From Pacificimonas sp036351775 (GTDB lineage Bacteria > Pseudomonadota > Alphaproteobacteria > Sphingomonadales > Sphingomonadaceae): DNA of 64,000 nucleotides. The notes beneath the pieces are model-generated. The model searched no databases. It saw only the letters and a list, made by a program, of their open reading frames with translations, and was not told the origin of the DNA. Below are positions 25,411 through 33,065 of the stretch, one piece after another (position 1 is the stretch's first letter; each line of letters starts with the position of its first letter). The position numbers and the translations under genes were made by a program. The stretch covers positions 248,001-312,000 of the forward strand of contig JAZBPX010000053.1 in NCBI GenBank assembly GCA_036351775.1. Reading direction: 5' to 3'.

Positions 25411-25635
25411 CTAGCGGACGATGTACGGCAGAAGGCCGATGTGGCGGGCGCGTTTGATCGCCTTCGCCAGCTCGCGCTGCTTCTTGGCCGAAACGGCGGT
25501 GATGCGGCTCGGAACGATCTTGCCGCGCTCCGAGAGGAAACCGCCGAGAAGACGGACATCCTTGTAATCGATTGCGGGGGCGTCCGGCCGGCTGAACGGG
25601 CAGGACTTCTTCCGGCGGAAAAATGGGCGTGCCAT
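25411..25635 (-). CDS. rpsR: 30S ribosomal protein S18
   Basis: 74 residues, normal length. The PFFRRKKSCPFS start and IDYKDVRLLGGFLSERGKIVPSRIT core are the S18 signature. It binds the platform of the small subunit together with S6, whose gene lies 13 bp upstream on the same strand; rplI follows after 13 bp. Confidence 0.98.
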   Translation of the reverse strand: MARPFFRRKKSCPFSRPDAPAIDYKDVRLLGGFLSERGKIVPSRITAVSAKKQRELAKAIKRARHIGLLPYIVR

Positions 25636-25648
25636 ATCTCAAATATCC

Positions 25649-26065
25649 TTAGTCGTCTGAACGGTCACGGTTGTCACGGTTGTCGCGATTATCGCGCCCA
25701 CCGTCCCGGCCGCCATCCCGGCCACCGCGGCGACCGCCGCGCTCTTCCTTGCGCATCTGCACGCTGGGCTCGTTCTCAAGCTCCTCGACGCGGATGGTCA
25801 TGGAGCGGATCACGTCGTCCGACAGGGCGATCTGGCGCTCCATCTCGTGCACGGCGGGGGCCGGCGCGTCGATGTTCAGCATCACGAAGTGCGCCTTGCG
25901 GTTCTTCTTGATCTTGTAGGCGAGCGTCTTGAGGCCCCAATACTCGGTCTTGGCGACCTTGCCTTCGTTGGACTCGACGATCTCGGTAAAGTTCTGCGAC
26001 AGCGCGTCCACCTGCGCGGTCGAAAGATCCTGGCGCGCCAGGAAGGTATGCTCGTAAAACGGCAT
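25649..26065 (-). CDS. rpsF: 30S ribosomal protein S6
   Basis: 138 residues. MPFYEHTFLARQDLS and the NEGKVAKTEYWGLKTLAYKIKKN block are typical of S6. The C-terminus carries a basic/acidic low-complexity tail rich in GGRDGGRD and RDNRDN repeats, common in alphaproteobacterial S6. First gene of the operon; an AACAGGAGACAC ribosome site precedes the ATG. The leader contains a hairpin that may be an S6:S18 autoregulatory element. Confidence 0.97.
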   Translation of the reverse strand: MPFYEHTFLARQDLSTAQVDALSQNFTEIVESNEGKVAKTEYWGLKTLAYKIKKNRKAHFVMLNIDAPAPAVHEMERQIALSDDVIRSMTIRVEELENEPSVQMRKEERGGRRGGRDGGRDGGRDNRDNRDNRDRSDD

Positions 26066-26082
26066 CTATCGTGTCTCCTGTT

Positions 26083-26121
26083 GCCGATCGCTGACCAGCG
26101 GCAATCGCTGGCCCCTCCGGC
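26083..26121 (-). promoter_or_regulatory. Leader hairpin upstream of rpsF (possible S6:S18 binding element)
   Basis: In the minus-strand leader CCAGCG and CGCTGG pair around ATTGC. An outer GCCG/CGGC pair is set off by an asymmetric internal loop, ending about 18 nt before the rpsF start. Leaders of rpsF-rpsR operons commonly carry an S6:S18-binding motif with a bulged stem; I could not check the consensus bases. Confidence 0.4.
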
Positions 26122-26227
26122 TCTTCTGTCAAAAAAGATCGCGGCGGAGACGGGAGTCCCCACCGCGAACAGCGGCTACGTAGCGCGAGTGGCCCTGAAA
26201 GACAAGCGGCGGAGGTCTTTTGTTCGC

Positions 26228-26246
26228 GGTCACCTATCCGGTGACC
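26228..26246. repeat. Short perfect hairpin in rpsF upstream region
   Basis: GGTCACC and GGTGACC form a 7-bp perfect stem around TATCC. No T run follows on either strand. Its role is unknown; it lies between the rpsF leader and the 35-bp inverted repeat. Confidence 0.5.
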
Positions 26247-26256
26247 TGATCGAAGT

Positions 26257-26340
26257 CCGTTCCACCCCGCGCCCCCTGCCCTAACCACCCCTGAGGATAC
26301 CATGTGGGGTGGTTAGGGCAGGGGGCGCGGGGTGGAACGG
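26257..26340. repeat. Perfect 35-bp inverted repeat with 14-bp loop
   Basis: The left arm 26257-26291 is exactly complementary to the right arm 26306-26340; the arms contain CCCTAACCACCCC and GGGGTGGTTAGGG. The 14-base spacer is 26292-26305. It lies downstream of the exported TPR gene and upstream of rpsF. No T run follows the hairpin on either strand, so it is not a standard terminator. Confidence 0.9.
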
Positions 26341-26341
26341 G

Positions 26342-26364
26342 GCGGCTCCCGGATAGGGAGCCGC
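26342..26364 (-). terminator. Possible terminator hairpin of the exported TPR gene
   Basis: GCGGCTCCC (26342-26350) pairs with GGGAGCCGC (26356-26364) around GGATA, 8 bp after the TPR gene stop. It has no T run on the minus strand; with the adjacent 35-bp repeat it could still end or process the transcript. Confidence 0.4.
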
Positions 26365-26372
26365 AAATCAGA

Positions 26373-27512
26373 CTACGCCCCGCTGGTGTCGGCGTAGAGC
26401 GCCCAGAGCGCGGCGACCTCGTTGAAGGCCGAGTCGTCGTCAACGAGTTGGAACGCCTTCTGCGCGAGATCGGTGTCGCCTGCGCGAAGCGCGCTGACGC
26501 CAAGGCCGATCAGCGCCTGGTTCTTGTAGGGCGGCGAATTCAGGTCGCGCTGCTGCTGGTAGGAGCGCCAGTAGGCGACCGCTGCGGCGCGGTAATTTTC
26601 CGCGCCAAAGAAGGTGTTCGCCATGCGGTAATAGCCCTCCGGCCCCGGCTTCAGGCTCGCAAAATCGGCTGCCGCGCTGGCCATGCCCTGTTCCGAAGCG
26701 CGCACGATGCTCTGCACCTGCGGGTCCTCCGCGGACAGGGTGCCCGCTTCAAGGCCCTGGGTCACGATGCGGTTGGCGACGCCCGGCTGCTCGGCGACGG
26801 TCGCGAACTTCGCAAACTCGATGAAATCCTCCGGGCGGTTCAGGTTGTTGGTTTCGCCGATCAGCTTGTAGAGCGCGAGCTGTGCGTCGCGCGTGGTCAG
26901 GTCGCCCTTCAGGTCGTTAAGCAGACGATTCCACCGCTGCGGCGTCGGATCGAGCCGGATCAGCCGTTCAATCGTCTCCAGATATTCGTCGCGCTGCTCC
27001 AGCTTGAACTGTGCGGAGGCGAGGTTTTCGAGAAGGTTCTGCTGCGGCCCGTTCTGTTCGATCAGGCGCTCGTAAAGGTCGGCGGCGGCCTGGAAATTGC
27101 CCTGGCGGACATAGGACTGGGCGACGATGGTGTTGCCCTGTGTACCGCCCATGCGCTGGCCGAGTTCAATGGCGCGCTCGTAATTGCCGGCCTGGTAGTA
27201 AAGCGGCGCAAGGCGCGATGCGGGGGCGCCGATGCTTTCGAGGTCGCGCGCGGCGGCGGCGTAGTTGCGCGCCACGGTGTTCACATAAGCGGACATTTCC
27301 GTCACCCGGCGCCGTTCCAGTGCGCTGTCTGCGGCCGAGCGGGCAGTGCGAACACGGGCCATGGCGGCGGACGTGTTGCCGCGCTGGGCAAGGCTCTGCG
27401 CCTCCTGCAGCGGCAGGCCGACATCGCGGTCAAGCGCCTGCGCCATCGCGCCGGTTGCGGGAAGAGCCATGGACATCGCTGCGGTCAGCGCCAGCGTACG
27501 GATCAGTTTCAT
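26373..27512 (-). CDS. Exported tetratricopeptide-repeat protein
   Basis: 379 residues from ATG 27512, chosen because GGAGGG lies 10 bp upstream; the in-frame TTG further out sits on that site. A signal peptide MKLIRTLAL... ends near ATGAMAQA. The rest consists of TPR-like helices (for example YYQAGNYERAIELGQRMGG, SYVRQGNFQAAADLYERL, ALRAGDTDLAQKAFQLV). The product should be periplasmic or envelope-associated and probably binds proteins. No enzymatic motif. Transcription converges with nothing; two hairpins follow its stop. Confidence 0.85.
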   Translation of the reverse strand: MKLIRTLALTAAMSMALPATGAMAQALDRDVGLPLQEAQSLAQRGNTSAAMARVRTARSAADSALERRRVTEMSAYVNTVARNYAAAARDLESIGAPASRLAPLYYQAGNYERAIELGQRMGGTQGNTIVAQSYVRQGNFQAAADLYERLIEQNGPQQNLLENLASAQFKLEQRDEYLETIERLIRLDPTPQRWNRLLNDLKGDLTTRDAQLALYKLIGETNNLNRPEDFIEFAKFATVAEQPGVANRIVTQGLEAGTLSAEDPQVQSIVRASEQGMASAAADFASLKPGPEGYYRMANTFFGAENYRAAAVAYWRSYQQQRDLNSPPYKNQALIGLGVSALRAGDTDLAQKAFQLVDDDSAFNEVAALWALYADTSGA

Positions 27513-27754
27513 CGAAAGGTTACCCTCCAAAAATTTAGCGCCGCCGGACGGGAACGACCTCCACGGTCCGGCTGGCAGATTCTGTTCTTCTTTCGCAGTT
27601 CAGCTACGAGATGGAACGCCGTCGGCCCCTCCGATGATCCATCGCGCATTGGCGCGGGACACTAGCAAAGCCGCGCTCACTTGCAAGCGGGCGGGGTGTG
27701 GCCTAGCCGCGTGGGCAGCAAATACCATCGCTTTCAAGAGGGGTCATTACGGTC

Positions 27755-28702
27755 ATGAGCAGTTCGCGCGCGGTCCTGTTTCCGGGGCAGGGCAGTCAGT
27801 CACCGGGTATGGGAAAGGCCCTTGCCGAGGCGAGCGCCGCGGCGCGCGCGGTCTTCGAGGAAGTCGACGATGCGCTGTCGCAGAAGCTGTCGGCGCTAAT
27901 GTTCGAGGGGCCTGCCGACGAGCTGACTCTGACCGCCAACGCCCAGCCTGCGATCATGGCGCATTCGCTCGCCGTGCTGCGTGTGCTAGAAACGGACGCC
28001 GATGTGCGCTTCTCCGGGATTGCCCGCGCTGCGGCCGGCCACAGCCTTGGCGAATATAGCGCCCTGTGCGCCGCCGGTGTCGTTTCGCTGGCCGAGACGG
28101 CGAAGCTGCTGCGCATACGCGGCGACGCCATGCAGGCCGCCGTTCCGGTGGGTGAGGGTGCGATGGCCGCGCTGCTCGGCCTTGATTTCGAGGCAGCGGA
28201 CGCGGCCGCGAAGGCGGGCTCGGCCGATGGCGGCGTCTGCGTCTGCGCGAATGACAATGCGCCGGGACAGGTCGTCATTTCGGGTGACAAGGCGGCGGTC
28301 GAGCGCGCGATCGAAGCGGCCAAGGCTGCCGGTGCCAAGCGCGGCATGCTGCTGCCGGTGTCCGCGCCCTTTCACTCGCCGCTGATGCAGCCCGCTGCCG
28401 AGCGCATGGCGGACGCGCTCGCCGAAACCGGGTTCGATGCGCCGACCGTGCCGATCGTGACCAACGTGACGGCGGGCGAGGAGACCAATCCCGCCCGGCT
28501 GAAGGCGCTGCTGGTCGAGCAGGTGACGGGCATGGTGCGCTGGCGGGAAAGCATCCTGGGGATGGCGGACAGCGGCGCTGACCAGTTTGTGGAACTGGGC
28601 GGCAAGGTGGTCGCGCCGATGGTCAAGCGCATCGTGAAGGACCGCGAGACGGCGAGTCTTGTGACGATGGATGACATCGAAGCCTTCGCGAAAACACTGT
28701 GA
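27755..28702 (+). CDS. fabD: Malonyl-CoA:ACP transacylase
   Basis: 315-residue cytosolic enzyme loading malonyl groups onto acyl carrier protein for fatty acid synthesis. LFPGQGSQSPGMG at the start, the nucleophile in GHSLGEYSAL (Ser97), Arg in RIRGDAMQ and His in SAPFHSPLM are all present. It heads a run of overlapping genes (acetyltransferase, methyltransferase) leading to fabG. A GAGGGG site precedes the ATG. The roughly 240 bp upstream hold no gene. Confidence 0.96.
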   Translation: MSSSRAVLFPGQGSQSPGMGKALAEASAAARAVFEEVDDALSQKLSALMFEGPADELTLTANAQPAIMAHSLAVLRVLETDADVRFSGIARAAAGHSLGEYSALCAAGVVSLAETAKLLRIRGDAMQAAVPVGEGAMAALLGLDFEAADAAAKAGSADGGVCVCANDNAPGQVVISGDKAAVERAIEAAKAAGAKRGMLLPVSAPFHSPLMQPAAERMADALAETGFDAPTVPIVTNVTAGEETNPARLKALLVEQVTGMVRWRESILGMADSGADQFVELGGKVVAPMVKRIVKDRETASLVTMDDIEAFAKTL

Positions 28703-29130
28703 ACGGGGTGCGGGACTGGCAGCCGGTCTGGATCACCGAGAATAACCGCGACCTCCTGAACCGCGTTGCGCCGGCGGTTTTCGACGAACCGATCAAGCGG
28801 GGCTACCTGACCGCCTATCTCGCGAACCCGTTTAACTGGCTGGCCGTTGTGCAGGCGGAGGGCGCTGTGGTCGGCATGCTGATGGCGACGGTATTGCAGA
28901 CGCCGGACAAGGGCGCCGAGCTGTTCCTGAACGAGATCGGCACGGGCAGCGACTGGCGGCGGCAGGGCATTGCCGAGGCGCTGATGCAGGCGCTATTCGC
29001 CCGGGCCGACGAAGAGGGCCTTGAAGAGATATGGGTCGGCACCGAACTGGATAACCGGCCCGCCCGCGCGCTTTACGAAAAGCACGGCAGGGAATTCGAA
29101 CCGAGTATTTTCTATTATCTGGACTGGTGA
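28699..29130 (+). CDS. GNAT family N-acetyltransferase
   Basis: 143 residues; the GTG start overlaps the fabD stop (GTGA). The acetyl-CoA site is seen as IGTGSDWRRQGIAEALMQALFARADEEG, and the C-terminal TELDNRPARALYEKHG is typical. The last residues IFYYLDW fit aminoglycoside or peptide acetyltransferase-like GNATs, but the substrate is unknown. Coupling to fabD is visible; a role in lipid synthesis is not implied. Confidence 0.85.
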   Translation: MNGVRDWQPVWITENNRDLLNRVAPAVFDEPIKRGYLTAYLANPFNWLAVVQAEGAVVGMLMATVLQTPDKGAELFLNEIGTGSDWRRQGIAEALMQALFARADEEGLEEIWVGTELDNRPARALYEKHGREFEPSIFYYLDW

Positions 29131-29141
29131 GTGACCGAGCA

Positions 29142-29756
29142 ATGAGTGTGAACTGGGACGAGCGTTACGCGGGCGAAGACTTCGCCTTTGGCACCGAGCC
29201 GAACGATTTTCTGGCCGAGCATCTGGACAAGCTGCCGAAGGGGCGGACGCTGTGCCTTGGCGAGGGCGAGGGGCGGAACGCCGTCTACCTGGCGAAGAAC
29301 GGCTATTGGCCCATCGCCGTCGACCAGTCCGAAACCGGGCTCGCCAAGGCGCGCGCGCTTGCAGAGAAGGAGGATGCGGCGATCAAGACATTCGCTGCCG
29401 ACCTCGCCGAATATACGCACGGCATCAATTGCTGGGACGGTGCGATCTCGATCTTCTGCCACCTGCCCAAGGCGGCGCGGCAGCATGTGTATGAGCAGCT
29501 GCACGCCGGCCTGCGTCCGCGCGGTGTGTTCCTGCTGGAGGCGTACCGCCCCGCGCAGCTGGATGCCCCCGGAAAGGGCGGCCCGTCCGATGCCGCGCTT
29601 CTCCCGACGCTCGCTGAGCTGGAAGCGGCGTTCGAGGGCTGGAGCATCCTGCACGGCGAAGAAGTGACCCGCGAGGTGAACGAGGGCAGCTATCATCAGG
29701 GTGAAAGCGCCGTTGTGCAGTTCATCGCCCGCAAACCCGATCCGAAGCTGAATTAG
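29142..29756 (+). CDS. SAM-dependent class I methyltransferase
   Basis: 204 residues from ATG 29142; a GTG at 29127 that overlaps the previous stop is also possible. The N-terminal WDERYAGEDFAFGTEPNDFL and the SAM loop LCLGEGEGRNAVYLAKNG, followed by VDQSE, place it near the TehB/thiopurine-like small methyltransferases. The motif IFCHLP occupies the position after motif II. Cytosolic; substrate unknown. It lies between fabD and fabG in an apparent operon. Confidence 0.87.
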   Translation: MSVNWDERYAGEDFAFGTEPNDFLAEHLDKLPKGRTLCLGEGEGRNAVYLAKNGYWPIAVDQSETGLAKARALAEKEDAAIKTFAADLAEYTHGINCWDGAISIFCHLPKAARQHVYEQLHAGLRPRGVFLLEAYRPAQLDAPGKGGPSDAALLPTLAELEAAFEGWSILHGEEVTREVNEGSYHQGESAVVQFIARKPDPKLN

Positions 29757-29787
29757 GACCAAAGCCCAGGCTGGGAGGCCGCCCATC

Positions 29788-30528
29788 ATGTTCGATCTCA
29801 ACGGAAAGCGCGCGCTTGTGACCGGCGCATCGGGCGGCATCGGTTCAGCGATTGCCAAGGCACTGGCGGCGCAGGGGGCGGTTGTTGCGCTATCGGGAAC
29901 GCGGGAGGAGAAGCTCGCCGCCGTTGCCGGTGAGATTGACGGCGATACGCACCAGTTTGCCTGCAACCTGTCCGACGCTGAGGCTGTCGACGGGCTCGTG
30001 GGCCGCGCGGTCGAGGCGATGGGCGGCCTCGACATTCTCGTCAACAATGCCGGCGTCACGCGCGACAACCTCGCCATGCGCATGAAGGACGAGGAATGGT
30101 CCGACGTCATGCGCGTCAATCTGGAGGCGGCGTTCCGCCTGTCGCGCGCCGCGCTACGCCCCATGATGAAGGGCCGTTTCGGCCGCATCATCGCGATCAC
30201 CAGTGTCGTCGGCGCGACCGGCAATCCGGGCCAGGCGAACTATGCCGCGTCGAAAGCAGGCCTGACGGGTATGACCAAGGCGCTGGCGCAGGAAGTCGCC
30301 AGCCGCGGGGTCACCGTGAACTGCGTCGCGCCGGGCTTCATCCAGTCCGCCATGACCGACGAACTGCCCGAAGCGCAGAAAGAGGCGCTGACGGGCCGTA
30401 TCCCAGCGGGCAAGCTGGGCCAGGGCGAGGATGTCGCGGCGGCCTGCGTCTACCTCGCCAGCGACGAGGCCGGTTACGTCACCGGCCAGACGCTGCACGT
30501 GAACGGCGGCATGGCGATGCTGAGTTAG
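29788..30528 (+). CDS. fabG: 3-oxoacyl-ACP reductase
   Basis: 246-residue SDR enzyme reducing 3-oxoacyl-ACP with NADPH. TGASGGIGSAIA (cofactor loop), LVNNAGVTRDNLAMRMKDEEW (a FabG-typical stretch), Ser in ITSVVGATGNPGQ and YAASKAG are all present. A GGAGG site lies before the ATG. With fabD it makes up the fatty-acid synthesis cluster; acpP is not in the window, and the next 370 bp contain only repeats. Confidence 0.95.
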   Translation: MFDLNGKRALVTGASGGIGSAIAKALAAQGAVVALSGTREEKLAAVAGEIDGDTHQFACNLSDAEAVDGLVGRAVEAMGGLDILVNNAGVTRDNLAMRMKDEEWSDVMRVNLEAAFRLSRAALRPMMKGRFGRIIAITSVVGATGNPGQANYAASKAGLTGMTKALAQEVASRGVTVNCVAPGFIQSAMTDELPEAQKEALTGRIPAGKLGQGEDVAAACVYLASDEAGYVTGQTLHVNGGMAMLS

Positions 30529-30547
30529 GCTGTTTCCTTTAACGTCC

Positions 30548-30642
30548 GCTCATGCTGAGCCTGTCGAAGCATCACGGGCAAACCCTGAGCCCGCAGACGA
30601 TCCCGCACGCTCGCCCTTCGACAGGCTCAGGGTGACCGGTCG
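30548..30642. repeat. Inverted repeat cluster (CTTCGACAGGCTCAGG type)
   Basis: ATGCTGAGCCTGTCGAAGCA (from about 30551) and the inverse CTCGCCCTTCGACAGGCTCA (from 30610) flank about 40 bp. The GCACGCTCGCCC part recurs at 35825-35840 and 63405-63425. Part of a 374-bp gene-free stretch. Confidence 0.8.
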
Positions 30643-30670
30643 AATTACTGCCTCTGCGACTGCCCAGACT

Positions 30671-30770
30671 GTCATCCTGACGAATGTCAGGACCCACGCC
30701 GCTACATTCGTGCAGGTCGCTACCGCGCGGGACCGTAACGGCGTGGGTCCTGAAACAAGTTCAGGATGAC
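30671..30770. repeat. Paired inverted repeat (GTCATCCTGA type)
   Basis: GTCATCCTGACGAATGTCAG (from 30671) and the partner ending AAGTTCAGGATGAC (to 30770) flank a roughly 44-bp centre; both carry a GGACCCACGCC/GGCGTGGGTCC core. A partial third copy (GGTTCAGGATGACAG) follows near 30795. Confidence 0.8.
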
Positions 30771-30902
30771 ATTCTTTTTCTTGGGGGGGCAGCGGGTTCA
30801 GGATGACAGATCGGTGGGTGTTCGGCCCCCGCGTTTGACAGGTGTTTCCGGACCCGGCGACGCCTTACAGTGCCTCCCAATTGAAACCCCTAGGAGGCTG
30901 AC

Positions 30903-32345
30903 ATGCGCGACTATATGAAATTCTACATTGGCGGTGAGTGGGTGGATCCGGCGGACGGGGGGCAGGCGCTCGATGTCGTGAACCCGGCCACCGAGGATAG
31001 CGCTGGCAAGATCGCGCTTGGCGGCAAGGCCGATGTCGACAAGGCCGTCGCCGCCGCGAAGGACGCCTTCAAGACGTTCAGCCGCACGTCGCGCGAGGAG
31101 CGCATCGGCCTCCTCGGTTCGATCCTCGGCGAATATGTGAAGCGGCAAGACGAGATCGCGAAGGCGATTACCGAGGAAATGGGCGCGCCGTCGTGGCTTG
31201 CCTCCTCCGCTCAGGCGGCGCTCGGCGCCGCGCATTTCAACACCGCGATGGAAGTCCTGAAGACGTACAGCTTCGAGGAGCAGCGCGGCACCACGATGAT
31301 CGCCAAGGAGCCGATCGGCGTCTGCGGCTTCATCACGCCGTGGAACTGGCCGATCAACCAGATCGCCTGCAAGGTCGCGCCTGCGCTCGCGACGGGCTGC
31401 ACCATCGTCCTGAAGCCCTCGGAGGTCGCGCCGTTCAGCGCCTACTTGCTGACCGAGGTGCTGCACGCGGCGGGCGTGCCGAAGGGCGTCTTCAACATGG
31501 TGAATGGCGACGGGCCGACGGTGGGCAGCGCGATCAGTTCGCACCCCGATGTCGACATGGTCAGCTTTACCGGCTCCACCCGCGCAGGCGTTGCGGTCGC
31601 GACCGATGCCGCGCCGACGGTCAAACGCGTGCATCAGGAGCTGGGCGGCAAGTCGCCGAATATCCTGCTCGACGATGATGGGTTCGGCGAAGCGGTATCG
31701 CGCGGCGTTTCGGGCGTGATGATGAACTCCGGCCAGTCCTGCAATGCGCCGACGCGCATGTTCGTACCGTCCGCGCGCATGGACGAGGCGAAGGCGGTCG
31801 CGAAGGAAACGGCGGAGGGCTGGGCGCCCGGCGACCCCAATGGCAATGCCCGCATGGGTCCGGTCGTATCGGAGGTTCAGTTCGACAAGATCCAGAACCT
31901 GATTCAGGAGGGCATCGACGAGGGCGCGACGCTCGTTACCGGCGGCACGGGCCGTCCGGAGGGGCTCGATACCGGCTATTATGTGAAGCCCACGGTGTTC
32001 GCCGACGTCAGCAACGACATGAAGATCGCGCGGGAGGAAATCTTCGGGCCGGTCGTCGCGATCCTAGGCTATGACAGCGTCGAGCAGGCCATCGAACAGG
32101 GCAACGACACACCCTACGGCCTCGCCGCCTATGTGCAGTCCACGGACCTCGACAAGGCCCGCGAAGTCGCGAGCCAGCTGCGCGCAGGACAGGTGAACAT
32201 CAACGGCGCCGACGTCGACTTCGGCGCGCCCTTTGGCGGCTACAAACAGTCGGGCAACGGCCGCGAATGGGGCGACCACGCGTTCGGTGAGTTCCTGGAG
32301 ACGAAGGCGGTGCTGGGCTACGAAGCGGCGCAGGCGGCGGAGTAG
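30903..32345 (+). CDS. Aldehyde dehydrogenase family protein
   Basis: 480-residue NAD(P)+-dependent aldehyde dehydrogenase, cytosolic. The conserved Glu is in QELGGKSPNILL, the catalytic Cys in NSGQSCNAPTRM, the nucleotide-site FTGSTRAG and the ITPWNWPINQ block are clear. The AGGAGG site just upstream of the ATG is strong. The substrate is not defined; close family members act on a range of aliphatic or aromatic aldehydes. It is flanked upstream by repeats and downstream by the toxin-antitoxin pair. Confidence 0.93.
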   Translation: MRDYMKFYIGGEWVDPADGGQALDVVNPATEDSAGKIALGGKADVDKAVAAAKDAFKTFSRTSREERIGLLGSILGEYVKRQDEIAKAITEEMGAPSWLASSAQAALGAAHFNTAMEVLKTYSFEEQRGTTMIAKEPIGVCGFITPWNWPINQIACKVAPALATGCTIVLKPSEVAPFSAYLLTEVLHAAGVPKGVFNMVNGDGPTVGSAISSHPDVDMVSFTGSTRAGVAVATDAAPTVKRVHQELGGKSPNILLDDDGFGEAVSRGVSGVMMNSGQSCNAPTRMFVPSARMDEAKAVAKETAEGWAPGDPNGNARMGPVVSEVQFDKIQNLIQEGIDEGATLVTGGTGRPEGLDTGYYVKPTVFADVSNDMKIAREEIFGPVVAILGYDSVEQAIEQGNDTPYGLAAYVQSTDLDKAREVASQLRAGQVNINGADVDFGAPFGGYKQSGNGREWGDHAFGEFLETKAVLGYEAAQAAE

Positions 32346-32372
32346 GGAGCGCTACCTCGGCGTCACCCAGAG

Positions 32373-32401
32373 TTGACAGATTTGCGTTTGTCGCTTAAAG
32401 T
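32373..32401 (+). promoter_or_regulatory. Promoter of the toxin-antitoxin pair
   Basis: TTGACA (32373-32378) and TAAAGT (32396-32401) are spaced by 17 bp. The predicted start falls at or next to the GTG of the toxin (32408), so the message would be almost leaderless. A TGTACA palindrome (about 32401-32406) lies between the -10 and the start and may be the operator. Confidence 0.6.
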
Positions 32402-32407
32402 GTACAT

Positions 32408-32716
32408 GTGAAATCGATCCTTCAGCATGACCGGTTTGCTGCTTGGCACGCCGGTCTGAAGGATGGAAAGGGCCGCGCTATCATCGCGGACCGGATGAAG
32501 CGGCTTGCGCGCGGTCTGGAGGGCGATGCGAAGTCGGTGGGTGATGGTGTACGGGAGCTGAGGATCGCATTCGGTCCGGGCTACCGCATTTATTTCGCGG
32601 AGCGCGGCGGTGACCTGATCGTGCTGCTCGCGGGTGGAACGAAACGCCGTCAGCGCGCGGACGTTGCCGCTGCAAAACATTTGTTGCGTGACCTGATTGC
32701 GAGTGGAGATGTCTGA
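32408..32716 (+). CDS. RelE/ParE-family toxin (HigB-like addiction module killer)
   Basis: 102 residues, GTG start. The LARGLEGDAKSVGDGVRELRI, GPGYRIYFAERGG and LLAGGTKRRQRADV stretches are typical of the Gp49/HI1419-type HigB toxins of the RelE superfamily, mostly ribosome-dependent mRNA interferases. It is toxin-first, as in HigBA. The antitoxin start overlaps the stop (TGATG at 32714-32718). There is no visible ribosome binding site. Confidence 0.9.
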   Translation: MKSILQHDRFAAWHAGLKDGKGRAIIADRMKRLARGLEGDAKSVGDGVRELRIAFGPGYRIYFAERGGDLIVLLAGGTKRRQRADVAAAKHLLRDLIASGDV

Positions 32717-33021
32717 TGGCGCTTAAACCCTTCGACGCTGCCGTCGTGCTGACCGACGACGGCGCACGCACCGCTTATGCCGAAAGCGCGCTCGAAACCG
32801 GCCATCCCGATCATATTGCAGAAGCACTCGGTGACATCGCCCGCTCCATCGGCATGACAAAGGTCGCTCAGGAAACGGGCCTGTCTCGCAACGCATTGTA
32901 CAAGTCCCTGCGGGCAGGCGGCAATCCGACGCTCGCGACGATGAGCAAGGTGCTGGCGATTGTAGGATTGGGGCTGACGGTGACAGCATCCGCCAAGCTG
33001 GCCGAACAAGAAGCCGCCTGA
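32716..33021 (+). CDS. Antitoxin of the HigA-like/HI1420 family
   Basis: 101 residues with a helix-turn-helix: IARSIGMTKVAQETGLSRNALYKSLRAGGNPTL, typical of addiction module antidote proteins paired with HI1419-type toxins. It should neutralise the upstream toxin and repress the shared promoter. Its start overlaps the toxin stop by one base, which implies coupled translation. The module is complete; nothing around it marks a mobile element. Confidence 0.9.
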   Translation: MALKPFDAAVVLTDDGARTAYAESALETGHPDHIAEALGDIARSIGMTKVAQETGLSRNALYKSLRAGGNPTLATMSKVLAIVGLGLTVTASAKLAEQEAA

Positions 33022-33065
33022 GCTATATTCACGTTCCGCGGCCCGATGATGATTGCTTTGCAGCG

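Noticed and set aside
24240..25457. Plus-strand frame of 405 codons opposite rplI
   Set aside because: A shadow of rplI. Ser/Ala/Gly-rich composition follows from the complementary codons of the acidic tail.
26129..26134. TTGACA on the minus strand upstream of rpsF as a promoter
   Set aside because: No -10 like sequence at the right distance, and the predicted start would remove most of the leader hairpin.
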